Below are positions 33,876 to 41,824 of a DNA stretch of 64,000 nt, piece after piece. The DNA comes from Paenibacillus kobensis NBRC 15729. GTDB taxonomy: Bacteria > Bacillota > Bacilli > Paenibacillales > Paenibacillaceae. A program made the translations under genes and the position numbers. Under the pieces are notes generated by a model, which made no database searches, had not been told where the DNA came from, and saw nothing but the letters and a program-made list of their open reading frames with translations. The DNA lies in NCBI RefSeq assembly GCF_004000825.1, contig NZ_BILZ01000015.1, forward strand, positions 38,610 through 102,609, given 5' to 3'. Position 1 is the first letter of the stretch. The number at the start of each line of letters is the position of its first letter.

Positions 33876-34724
33876 ATGCGCAACCATAATAAAGGCAGAG
33901 TGCCGGGGAAGATCATCGCTTGTATGCTGGCTGCATCGATCGGACTTGCAGGCTGCGGTGCGGCATCCGAGTCTCTGCCGGCTGACCAATTTTTGTCGCT
34001 CTCGATTTCTGGGCTCGCTGGAATCGACCAGTATACATTCGAGGGAAAAAGCGGGATCGTGCTGCCGGTTGGCGTTACAGTCGGTTCAGTCTCCTATAAA
34101 GGAGAAGTAACCGATCATGCCAATATGACCGTACAGATGACAGGCAACGGAGACGGGGGGGGCGGTACAAGCGGTGTCGGAGTGATGTCGGAAGACGGTG
34201 ATTGGAAGCTGCTCGCCCGACGTGGAGCGGACCGCTGGCTTCCGGCCAATGCGGGCAATGGCATGCGGACTTTGAACGCATCCTCTTCGTGGTCCGAGAG
34301 CACCTGGGCTGGAATTAATCCGCTTGAGAGACTGGAACGGCTAAAGGATGCCGCTAAGAGCGTCGCATATGGAGGAACGGACGGGAACGACCGGCATCGG
34401 GTTATACAAATCGTCTTAGAGCCTTCTGCAGCGAAGCAGGAATGGCGGCATCGCATTGAAACGGAGTGGGAGTCGGTTGCGGGCGGCAGAACCGTTCAAA
34501 CGGCTGCAAGCGGCAGAGACGAGTGGTCGATTGCTTATGAGAAATCGGGCAAGCAGTTGGCTGCTATGCTCGATTCGCTCGAAGCGGAGACACGAATCGA
34601 GATTACGGCCGACAGCCGCACGATGCTGCCTCTGAAAGTGGTCGAGCATTCTACGCTCCGTTTCCAAGCGAACGGGAAGGAGCGTCAGGAATCTCATTCC
34701 GGCACCGTAACGTTTACAGGATAA
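33876..34724 (+). CDS. Lipoprotein of unknown function
   Basis: Signal peptide with a lipobox ending in IGLAGC, so C27 should be lipidated. The rest (about 255 residues) is a beta-rich secreted domain starting with FLSLSISGLAGIDQYTFEGKSGI and ending RTMLPLKVVEHSTLRFQ, a pattern like LppX/LolA-fold or DUF6612-type lipoproteins. That resemblance is loose. CGGAGG lies nine bases before ATG 33876, and the longer frame from 33849 has no site. A G-rich codon run at residues ~92-97 encodes GGGG. Monocistronic. Confidence 0.85.
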   Translation: MRNHNKGRVPGKIIACMLAASIGLAGCGAASESLPADQFLSLSISGLAGIDQYTFEGKSGIVLPVGVTVGSVSYKGEVTDHANMTVQMTGNGDGGGGTSGVGVMSEDGDWKLLARRGADRWLPANAGNGMRTLNASSSWSESTWAGINPLERLERLKDAAKSVAYGGTDGNDRHRVIQIVLEPSAAKQEWRHRIETEWESVAGGRTVQTAASGRDEWSIAYEKSGKQLAAMLDSLEAETRIEITADSRTMLPLKVVEHSTLRFQANGKERQESHSGTVTFTG

Positions 34725-34752
34725 CAGGCCATGCTGAGGCAACGACAAGGGA

Positions 34753-34792
34753 AAAGGCATGCGCACCGGAATTCGGTGTGCACGCCTTTTTA
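34753..34792. terminator. Bidirectional terminator
   Basis: AAGGCATGCGCACCG pairs with CGGTGTGCACGCCTT (imperfect stem 34755-34788) followed by TTTT; lies between the convergent lipoprotein and aminopeptidase genes. Confidence 0.8.
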
Positions 34793-34805
34793 TCGCTGAG
34801 CGGTA

Positions 34806-35921
34806 TTATTTGAGGTTTTCAGGATTCAAGCCTTCCAGCTCGGGAATGACGAAGCGTCCGTCCTTGCGGATCAGCTTGTCGTCGAACCATATTTCGCCGC
34901 CGCCGTATTCCGGACGTTGAATGAGCACCATGTCCCAATGAATGCCCGACACGTTGCCGTTGTATGCTTCGTCGTAGCATTGGCCCGGCGTGAAGTGGAT
35001 GCTCCCCGCTATTTTCTCATCGAACAGAATGTCCTTCATCGGGTTCAAAATGTAAGGGTTGACACCGATTGCGAATTCGCCGATATAGCGCGCGCCTTCG
35101 TCCGTTTCGAAGATTTGGTTGATGCGGTCTGTATCGTTCGCCGTGGCTTCGACGATTTTGCCGTTCTCGAAGCGAAGCTTGACGTTCTCGAACACATAAC
35201 CGTTATAAGGGCTTGGTGTGTTGTAAGAGATGACGCCGTTGACGCTGTCGCGTACAGGCGCCGTGTATACCTCGCCGTCAGGCAGGTTGCGCAAACCAGA
35301 GCATTTGACCGCCGGGATTTGATGAATCGAGAACGTAAGATCGGTATCTTTGCCCGTTAGGCGCACTTTATCGGTCTTGTTCATGAGCTCGACCAGAGCA
35401 TCCATCGCGCGGCTCATCTTCTCATAATCCATCGTACAGACATCGAAATAAAACTGTTCGAACGCATCCGTACTGACCGATGCAAGTTGCGACATCGACG
35501 GGCTAGGGTAGCGGAGAACGACCCATTTTGTTTTCTTCACCCGAATGGAAGAATGGACTTTATGGCTGTAGATCGTGCTGTATAGCTTCATTTTGTCGTC
35601 GGGTACGTCTGACAGCTCATAAATATTAGAGCCGCCGCGGACGCCTATGTAAGCCTGCATATTCGTCATCTGGTTCGCATCATATTCGGCCCATGTGCGG
35701 ATTTGGTCTTCGGTCGCATTCATGAGCAGTTCTCTCGTAATTTGATTGTCTCGAATATTAACGAACGGTCTGCCGCCGGCAGCGTGGATATGGCGCACAA
35801 TCGATTTCACGAGGGCGTTGTCAATGCCGAAGGCTTCGACGAGCACGTTCTCGCCAGGCTGTACGGTTGTCGAGTAGTTGACTAGTACGTCGGCCAGCCG
35901 CTCTAATCTTGGGTCTATCAT
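34806..35921 (-). CDS. M29-family aminopeptidase (AmpS/PepS type)
   Basis: Co/Zn-dependent exopeptidase of family M29. It opens with DPRLERLADVLVNYSTTVQPGENVLVEA as in AmpS/AmpT. The metal ligands are probably carried by VYTAPVRDSVNGVI, GEFAIGVNP, the SIHFTPGQCYDEAYNG...SGIHWDMV stretch and the C-terminal IWFDDKLIRKDGRFV. Length 372 residues from ATG 35921, with AAAGGG eight bases upstream; the longer frame start at 35939 is not supported. It acts in cytosolic peptide turnover. Alone in its unit. Confidence 0.92.
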   Translation of the reverse strand: MIDPRLERLADVLVNYSTTVQPGENVLVEAFGIDNALVKSIVRHIHAAGGRPFVNIRDNQITRELLMNATEDQIRTWAEYDANQMTNMQAYIGVRGGSNIYELSDVPDDKMKLYSTIYSHKVHSSIRVKKTKWVVLRYPSPSMSQLASVSTDAFEQFYFDVCTMDYEKMSRAMDALVELMNKTDKVRLTGKDTDLTFSIHQIPAVKCSGLRNLPDGEVYTAPVRDSVNGVISYNTPSPYNGYVFENVKLRFENGKIVEATANDTDRINQIFETDEGARYIGEFAIGVNPYILNPMKDILFDEKIAGSIHFTPGQCYDEAYNGNVSGIHWDMVLIQRPEYGGGEIWFDDKLIRKDGRFVIPELEGLNPENLK

Positions 35922-36173
35922 TGGGCACACCCTTTGCATAAGATTCGTGTATTATTATATTCATTCTTTTCGAATTCAACCAAGCAGGTATCGTAATGAA
36001 TACGTTGTATATAATAACAGAGTTGAACAATATGGTTCAACGCAAGGACAACTTGCATATGGAAATGAATAAATAAGCGGAATCGTTCTTTTTTCTCTTG
36101 AACGCTGCTGTTTTTCACGGTATGATGAAGGTATTACAGGAAAAGGTTACTATTGAATGGTGGAGGGATTGTC

Positions 36174-36416
36174 ATGTCCAACAATGCTGCAATCGTAGAA
36201 ATTTCCCAAACGGCAAGCCAATTTCGGTCTTCGATCGTTCTTCAAGCTGAGAATAAGTATATCGATGTGAAGAGTATCCTCGGACTGTTCACAACGCTTC
36301 TCGGCGGACATGCATATGAGCTCCATGTACATGGCCCAGATGCCGAAGATGCGAAGAAAGCGATGGCGGAAGTGTTCGCGAAGCACAACTTGAACGTAAC
36401 CGTCGTATCCGAATAA
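36174..36416 (+). CDS. HPr-like protein without the phospho-His loop
   Basis: An 80-residue protein that aligns to HPr from the first helix onward: ISQTASQF against VQTASKY, then DVKSILGL against NLKSIMGV, then a final helix region. The N-terminal strand and the GIHARPA loop with His15 are missing; the aligned positions hold Asn/Ala. The Ser that is phosphorylated by HPr kinase in HPr (Ser46) corresponds to S34 and is conserved. It therefore cannot work as a PTS carrier, but could be Crh-like and act with CcpA or be otherwise regulatory. GGAGGG precedes ATG 36174; the frame from 36153 is longer but unsupported. Confidence 0.8.
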   Translation: MSNNAAIVEISQTASQFRSSIVLQAENKYIDVKSILGLFTTLLGGHAYELHVHGPDAEDAKKAMAEVFAKHNLNVTVVSE

Positions 36417-36451
36417 TTGTTACTAATGAGGTCATATTAAGGACTTTCGGA

Positions 36452-36484
36452 CAAAGCGCTCTTATAGGGCGCTTTGTTTTGTTT
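36452..36484 (+). terminator. Terminator of the HPr-like gene
   Basis: ACAAAGCGC (36452-36460) and GCGCTTTGT (36470-36478) followed by TTTGTTT. Confidence 0.8.
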
Positions 36485-36569
36485 CCCTCCTTGTACTTCT
36501 TTGCTTTTTCGTCTAATATAAAGTAAAAGGATAGAAGACGGCGAGGAAATGCGCACAGGGGGGAAAACG

Positions 36570-36857
36570 ATGTCTTCACCGAATGTTATAGACCACTTGC
36601 ATCAGAAAGCGCTCAATCTTCTTGAGGAAGATGCTAATAAAATCGAAAAGCTGATTGAGGTTCAAATGGAAAACTTGACGACTCGTCAATGTCCATTGTA
36701 CGAAGAGGTGTTGGACACCCAGATGTACGGCTTCTCCCGTGAGGTCGATTTCGCGGTACGCGCCGGGCTCGTAGATGAATCGGTTGGCCGCGACATCGTC
36801 AGTAAGCTCGAACGGAATTTAGCCAAGCTTTATGAAGCGTTGAATAACAAGAAGTAG
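36570..36857 (+). CDS. ylaN: YlaN (DUF1507) protein
   Basis: Small helical protein of the YlaN family with the diagnostic [33 protein letters not shown] in the middle. In Bacillus and Staphylococcus YlaN has been linked to iron homeostasis through the Fur repressor and is needed under iron limitation. The 95-residue form from ATG 36570, with GGGGGG upstream, matches the family length; the in-frame ATG at 36549 is too far from any site. Single gene followed by its own terminator. Confidence 0.93.
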   Translation: MSSPNVIDHLHQKALNLLEEDANKIEKLIEVQMENLTTRQCPLYEEVLDTQMYGFSREVDFAVRAGLVDESVGRDIVSKLERNLAKLYEALNNKK

Positions 36858-36887
36858 TCCCGAGCAACTGGGACTGCTTCTTTTTTT
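36851..36887 (+). terminator. Terminator of ylaN
   Basis: AGTCCC (36856-36861) with GGGACT (36870-36875), outer GAAG/CTTC, then a run of seven T. Confidence 0.85.
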
Positions 36888-36902
36888 GTACGGGTATAGC
36901 AA

Positions 36903-36931
36903 AAGGACGGCTCATCGGATGAGCCGTCCTT
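36903..36931 (-). terminator. Terminator of the GH15 gene
   Basis: AAGGACGGCTCAT (36903-36915), loop CGG, ATGAGCCGTCCTT (36919-36931). On the minus strand it is followed by TT. Confidence 0.8.
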
Positions 36932-36935
36932 CTTA

Positions 36936-38873
36936 TTAAATCTGTCCGTGATCCGCCAGCATCGTGACGGCGAGAACGTACATTGCGTGCGACCAAGTAA
37001 GCGGAACGACCCAGGCCGTATTGCCCGTTGTTCGATCGACCTGCTCGGGGAGGAGCCCGGTTTCGGTCTGATGTTCCACAGCCCATTGCAAGAGGCGTTT
37101 AGCTTCCTCGTAGCTGCCGGTTTGGATCCGGTAATGCGCGAGCCATAACGTCGTTAGAATCCAAGGATTGCCTCCGATATAATGATCGTCTTCGTAGCGT
37201 TTAATACCGCCTACACCAGGGACGGTGAGGAGCCGTTCGATCGTGTCGGCCGTGCTTCTCATATGAGGGTCGTCAGCCGCGACGGCTGCGAACGGGACGG
37301 AAAGCCCCAGCAAGCTGATGTCGACAATCGGATCCCGGTCCAGTATATGTTTCCGGTAGTCTTTCAGCACCGGAACGATATAGCCGGAACGCCCTTGAGC
37401 GGTCTCCTGAGTATACGCATGCTCCGGTACTGTCAGCTTCAGTCCGCGGTAGAAGCTGTCCGCCTCCTCATTCCAGCCAAGCGTTGCAATGGCATCGGCG
37501 ATTCGGTCCGCTGCAGCGTCCCAACGGTTTGCGGGTTCTATATCGAGAAGCAGCCGGCCGAACGAAGCGGCAGCGCGCAGCGCGCCATATACGGCTGCGG
37601 CGGAATAAGTATGCTCCGCTTCTCGTTCTTCCCATAGATCGTTGCTCGGAAGCGGGAAGCCCGTTTCCGGATCGAGGCTGGCGAATAGAAAATCGGCGCC
37701 CCGCTGTACGGCAGGCCAGACTCGTTCAGCGAATTCGCGGTCGCTTCTTACCGAATAATGCTGCCACATCCCCCAAATAATCGATGCCCCTTCGTCAATC
37801 TGCAGTCCCCAAGACGGAGCAAGCGAGCCGTCGTGATAGTGGCGTTGCTGCCACGAGCCGTCCGGATCCTGAGCGGTTAGCGCCCAGTCGTAAAACTTTT
37901 CGGACAGCGAGTACAGTCCAGCTTTGTCGAACGCGGTAGTAATGAATGCGGCATCCCGTCCCCAGCAATATGCATAGCCGCCGCAGCGGGAGAACGTCTC
38001 GTCGAATTCAGGGGCGGCGACGATGCTGCCCGTCTGCTTATCCGCCATAAGCTTGAAAGTAAGCAGCGACCGGTTGTAAAGTCGTTTGATTGGCCCTGCA
38101 TCAGTCGGACAAGGTGCTGCTTCTTCCAAAAACCGATGCCAATAACCAGCCGTTTCGTTCGCCCATTGGGATGAAGATTTTGATTTTGCCTCTTGCAGCT
38201 TCGCCCATACCGAGGGGCGACTGTCTCCGGCGGCGATATATATTGGCAACGTGACGGTATCGCCGTGTGCGGGAAGACGGATATCCCAGGCTAATGCGCC
38301 GTCTGGCTGCATGTCGATTATGTTGCCGTTAAGCTGGCCGGACTGGGCGGCGTTCCAAGCGTGACCGGATTGAAATTTTGTGCACACGTTTGCACTCGAG
38401 AGCGCAAAAAAAGTACCGCTGCGGTAATGCAATAATGCATCCTCAGAAGGCTCGAACAAAGTCGTGTTATAAAGCTGGCTTTCCTGTACATGGAAGGAGG
38501 AATGAGTCAACCATTCGAATTCGAGCGGTTCGTACCCGTCATTGCGGAACGTATGTTCCATCACGAGCACATCGCGGTCAGGGATAGCGAAATAACGGCT
38601 ATTCACCGATAGCGGCAGGCCTGTATTCGCTGAGGCTATGGTGAAAATGTTCGTATCTTCCTCGTACGCAGCGGTATGTGTCCATTGGTCGCCGTCCAGC
38701 CAGTCCGTCATCTGTCCGGTGGTCCGGATACCCGAACGAACGGCATCCGCATGCTGCGGGAAATCGATATGAGGCCACCAGAGCCGATATAAAGTGCCCG
38801 TCCGCCCGAAGGCGGCGAGCATAGAGCCATTTCCGACGATTGCGTCGATCAAATAAGGTTTATTAGCGTTCAT
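36936..38873 (-). CDS. Glycoside hydrolase family 15 (glucoamylase/glucodextranase-type)
   Basis: Exo-acting enzyme releasing glucose from the non-reducing end of alpha-glucans. A bacterial-type N-terminal beta-sandwich (residues ~1-260) is followed by the (alpha/alpha)6 barrel with general acid E361 in QIDEGASIIWGM and general base E610 in GLLPEQVD. CWGRDAAFITTA lines the substrate site. No signal peptide, so it should act on imported maltodextrins. 645 residues. It lies seven bases behind the LacI-type regulator gene and is co-transcribed with it, divergently from the maltodextrin ABC genes. Confidence 0.92.
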   Translation of the reverse strand: MNANKPYLIDAIVGNGSMLAAFGRTGTLYRLWWPHIDFPQHADAVRSGIRTTGQMTDWLDGDQWTHTAAYEEDTNIFTIASANTGLPLSVNSRYFAIPDRDVLVMEHTFRNDGYEPLEFEWLTHSSFHVQESQLYNTTLFEPSEDALLHYRSGTFFALSSANVCTKFQSGHAWNAAQSGQLNGNIIDMQPDGALAWDIRLPAHGDTVTLPIYIAAGDSRPSVWAKLQEAKSKSSSQWANETAGYWHRFLEEAAPCPTDAGPIKRLYNRSLLTFKLMADKQTGSIVAAPEFDETFSRCGGYAYCWGRDAAFITTAFDKAGLYSLSEKFYDWALTAQDPDGSWQQRHYHDGSLAPSWGLQIDEGASIIWGMWQHYSVRSDREFAERVWPAVQRGADFLFASLDPETGFPLPSNDLWEEREAEHTYSAAAVYGALRAAASFGRLLLDIEPANRWDAAADRIADAIATLGWNEEADSFYRGLKLTVPEHAYTQETAQGRSGYIVPVLKDYRKHILDRDPIVDISLLGLSVPFAAVAADDPHMRSTADTIERLLTVPGVGGIKRYEDDHYIGGNPWILTTLWLAHYRIQTGSYEEAKRLLQWAVEHQTETGLLPEQVDRTTGNTAWVVPLTWSHAMYVLAVTMLADHGQI

Positions 38874-38880
38874 AAGTCAG

Positions 38881-39909
38881 TCAACCTTTCTTAATCATGG
38901 TAGATAAGGACGATTCCCGGATCATCAGCCGGTGAGGAATGACCATTCTAGCGGTCTGAACCGGTTGTTCCTGCACATCTCGAATTAATGCTTGAGCTGC
39001 TGTATAGCCAAGTTGGTACGTGCCGATGTCGATCGAACTAATTGGCGGACTAGCCAGTTCGGATAACGCGATGTTATTGAAGCTGACCAGACTAATATCG
39101 TCCGGCACTTTATAACCGAGCTCGGTTAATCCGCGCAATACGCCGAAAGCAACGACATCATCGATTACGACAAGCGCAGTAGGCCGTTCCGGCAAACTCA
39201 TAATGAGAGACATAGCCCGGTAACCGCTCTCTTGCAGAAACTCGCCTTCGACGATCCACTCCGAACGAATAGGAAGACGATAAGCTTCCAACGCTTTCTG
39301 ATAGCCGTGCAAACGGTCGTTCGAAACGGTCAAATTGGCAGGTCCGCTTACAAATCCGATTCGTTCATGGCCTTGAGCGATTAAATGCTGAGTAGCGTCG
39401 AACGCAGCTTGCGTATTGTCGTTGTCGACGGACAATATGTCGGGATGCGCTTGGCAACTGCCGATGAGGACGAACGGGAACTCCGATTGGGCCAAATAAG
39501 CAACGATCGGATCGTTCACTCGGGAGCTTAACAAAATAATCCCGTCGACACGGCGTCCGCGGACGAGCCTCGCTACTGATTCAATCTCATCATGCTCGCC
39601 TGTCGCCGTCGTCAGCAGCGTGTCGTAACCGGAACGGTTGGCAACGGTCAATATTCCGCGAAGCAACTCACCGAAGAAAAAGTTTTGGAACAGTTCTTCG
39701 GCCGGGCGCGGCAGCAGAATCGCGAGCGTCTGAGTCGTTTTGGATACGAGACTCTTCGCCATGATGTTCGGATGGTAGCCGAGCTCCTCCATAATTTGTT
39801 TTACTTTACGCGATGTGTCCAGACTTATGCGGGGGTGGTTAGATACGACTCGGGACACGGTCGAGGGGGAGACTCCCGCAAGCTTGGCGATATCTTTAAT
39901 CGTGACCAT
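38881..39909 (-). CDS. LacI-family regulator, MalR-like
   Basis: N-terminal HTH TIKDIAKLAGVSPSTVSRVVSNHPRIS, hinge HPNIMAKSLVSKTTQTLAILLP, then a sugar-binding domain with ISLVSFNNIALSELASPPISS. The gene order points to control of the surrounding maltodextrin genes. Several ACAAACGTTTGCA-like operators flank it, one directly behind its own promoter, so autoregulation is likely. Start ATG 39909 begins MVTIKD as in the family; AAAGG lies upstream. It forms an operon with the GH15 gene. Confidence 0.9.
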   Translation of the reverse strand: MVTIKDIAKLAGVSPSTVSRVVSNHPRISLDTSRKVKQIMEELGYHPNIMAKSLVSKTTQTLAILLPRPAEELFQNFFFGELLRGILTVANRSGYDTLLTTATGEHDEIESVARLVRGRRVDGIILLSSRVNDPIVAYLAQSEFPFVLIGSCQAHPDILSVDNDNTQAAFDATQHLIAQGHERIGFVSGPANLTVSNDRLHGYQKALEAYRLPIRSEWIVEGEFLQESGYRAMSLIMSLPERPTALVVIDDVVAFGVLRGLTELGYKVPDDISLVSFNNIALSELASPPISSIDIGTYQLGYTAAQALIRDVQEQPVQTARMVIPHRLMIRESSLSTMIKKG

Positions 39910-39928
39910 AACGACAACAGCCTTTCTG

Positions 39929-39944
39929 TGCAATCGTTTGTAAT
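39929..39944. promoter_or_regulatory. LacI/MalR-type operator behind the regulator's promoter
   Basis: TGCAATCGTTTGTAAT, an imperfect palindrome around the central CG, lies just downstream of the predicted start of the regulator transcript. Confidence 0.55.
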
Positions 39945-39957
39945 CATGCTTAATCCC

Positions 39958-39986
39958 ATGTTAATGCATCGTTCCGCGAATGTAAA
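39958..39986 (-). promoter_or_regulatory. Promoter of the regulator-GH15 operon
   Basis: Minus-strand TTTACA (39981-39986) and TAACAT (39958-39963), spacer 17, about 50 bases before ATG 39909. Confidence 0.5.
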
Positions 39987-40100
39987 TAGATAGGCACTCG
40001 GACAGGGGGAGTCGAGTGAAAAACGATGAATTTGTAAGCAAACGTGAGGAATTAGAAGGATAGGGTGTGATTAAGCGTGGAATAGGGAAGAAACGGACTG

Positions 40101-40116
40101 TGCAAACGTTTTTACA
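40101..40116. promoter_or_regulatory. LacI/MalR-type operator
   Basis: TGCAAACGTTTTTACA; shares the AAACGTTT core with the other sites of the divergent region. Confidence 0.5.
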
Positions 40117-40190
40117 ACGAATAGCTCTGTCATGTATGATGATGGCGTGAATAGAGCGCTTACAATCCGGGGAAACGGTGGATTAATGGT

Positions 40191-40206
40191 CAAAAACGTT
40201 TCGAAA
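40191..40206. promoter_or_regulatory. LacI/MalR-type operator
   Basis: CAAAAACGTTTCGAAA; AACGTT core with partly symmetric flanks. Confidence 0.45.
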
Positions 40207-40240
40207 ACTCGTTAAGCAAGGGCAAAGTGCGCACGCCTGA

Positions 40241-40254
40241 ACAAACGTTTGCAC
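40241..40254. promoter_or_regulatory. LacI/MalR-type operator closest to the binding-protein gene
   Basis: ACAAACGTTTGCAC; the most symmetric copy (CAAACGTTTG core). About 125 bases before the start codon. A malE promoter probably lies close by but could not be assigned with confidence. Confidence 0.55.
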
Positions 40255-40377
40255 AAAATTTTGTCGATTTTCAAACCCAAATTAACGAAGTTTTGATTTG
40301 TTATGCACCATTTCACCGTTTCTCGGAGCGATAACGCGGTTACTGTTCAATTCGCGATTAAGAGAGGGGATCTTTTC

Positions 40378-41706
40378 ATGAAGAAATGGGTCGGCTTAAT
40401 GATCGTCAGCACCATGGTATTTATGCTCGCTGCATGCGGTAATACGAGCAAATCAGGGGACACGACGACGGCAACGGATACGGCAGCGACAAGTGAAACG
40501 ACTGCAACTACTGACAAAACCGCTGCGGATACGACGGCCGTTGCCGAAGAGGAACTGCAGCCGGAGGACGGAGCAAGTCTGATCGTCTGGGACAGCAAGA
40601 CAGGACGCGCGTATATCGACGAAATGGCGAAGCAATTCGAGGAAAAGTACGGCGTACCGGTTAAGGTCGAAGAAGTCGAGTCCCCGGAACAAGTCAACAA
40701 GCTGACGACGGATGGTCCTGCTGGCCTTGGTGCTGACCTTGTCAACTTCCCGAACGACCAGCTCGGCCGTGCTGTATCGGCGGGTTTGGTGCTTGAGAAC
40801 GACGTGTTCGGCGAAGAAACGGCAAATGCTAGCGCGGATAACGCGGTGAAGGCTGTATCGTATGACGATGTGCTGTACGGATACCCCCGCTCAGTTGAAA
40901 CTTATGCCATGATCTATAACAAAACTTTGTTCCCGGAAGGCGCTCCAAAGTCGTTCGAGGATATCGTGACATTCGCGAAGACGTATAACGATACGAAAAA
41001 CAATAAGTTTGCGATCATGTGGGAAATCGGTAACTTCTACTTCAATTACGGCTTCCTTGCGGCTACAGGCGGTTACCTGTTCGGCGATGGCGGTACGAAA
41101 GCGGATGATATCGGTCTGAACAACGACGGTGCGGTTCAAGGCGCGAAGTTCTACGCTTCGCTCAAAGACATTATTCCGATGAACACGGGCGATGTTACGT
41201 ACGACATTAAGAAAGGGCTGTTCACGGGCGGTACGCTTGGCATCGACATTAACGGTCCTTGGACATTGCCGGACTACAAAGCTTCCGGTGTCGATTATGG
41301 CGTAGCACCGCTTCCGACGATTAGCGGCAAGCCAATGGTTTCGTTCTCCGGCGTTAAAGCTTGGTACGTCAATTCGTTCACGAAATATCCGAATGCGGCG
41401 AAGCTGTTCGCGAAGTTCGTAACGAGCAAAGAAGCTCAGCTGAAAGAGTTTGAAATGAACGGCATACTGCCAGCGAACAAAGAAGCGGCTGCCGACTCCA
41501 AAGTGCAAGGCGATGCGGTAACGAAGGCGTTCCTGGATCAATTCAACGTCTCGCAGCCGATGCCATCCATTCCGGAAATGGGCAACGTATGGAACCCGGC
41601 AGCTGCGGCGCTGTCCGAAGTATGGAACGACGGCAAGGATGCGAAAGCGTCGCTTGACAATGCCGTTCAGCAGATTAAGGATGCGAACGCAGTTAACTCG
41701 AAATAA
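40378..41706 (+). CDS. malE: Maltose/maltodextrin ABC transporter substrate-binding lipoprotein
   Basis: Extracytoplasmic receptor. Lipobox MLAACG with C20, then a Thr/Ser/Asp-rich linker of ~45 residues, then a family 1 solute-binding fold beginning LIVWDSKTGRAYIDEMAKQFEEKYGVPV, with LYGYPRSVETYAMIYNK and the GTLGIDINGPW ligand-site segment typical of maltose/maltodextrin binders. 443 residues from ATG 40378, with GGGGA upstream; the frame is open 25 codons further but has no site. It heads an operon with two permeases. The ATPase (MsmX type) is not encoded here, as is common in Firmicutes. Confidence 0.92.
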   Translation: MKKWVGLMIVSTMVFMLAACGNTSKSGDTTTATDTAATSETTATTDKTAADTTAVAEEELQPEDGASLIVWDSKTGRAYIDEMAKQFEEKYGVPVKVEEVESPEQVNKLTTDGPAGLGADLVNFPNDQLGRAVSAGLVLENDVFGEETANASADNAVKAVSYDDVLYGYPRSVETYAMIYNKTLFPEGAPKSFEDIVTFAKTYNDTKNNKFAIMWEIGNFYFNYGFLAATGGYLFGDGGTKADDIGLNNDGAVQGAKFYASLKDIIPMNTGDVTYDIKKGLFTGGTLGIDINGPWTLPDYKASGVDYGVAPLPTISGKPMVSFSGVKAWYVNSFTKYPNAAKLFAKFVTSKEAQLKEFEMNGILPANKEAAADSKVQGDAVTKAFLDQFNVSQPMPSIPEMGNVWNPAAAALSEVWNDGKDAKASLDNAVQQIKDANAVNSK

Positions 41707-41745
41707 GCGCCGATGACCGGTTAAGGGACGGCGAGCTTCAATCAT

Positions 41746-41772
41746 GTCCCGCCGAGGACGACTCGGCGGGAC
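41746..41772 (+). terminator. Intercistronic hairpin after malE
   Basis: GTCCCGCCGAG, loop GACGA, CTCGGCGGGAC: 11 perfect pairs with no T-run. Such hairpins after binding-protein genes usually stabilise or limit read-through, so that malE is made in excess over the permeases. Confidence 0.6.
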
Positions 41773-41824
41773 GTCTAATTAGAATCAGAATTAGAGAACC
41801 ATTCGCAGGAGGGAGCGGGGCGGA

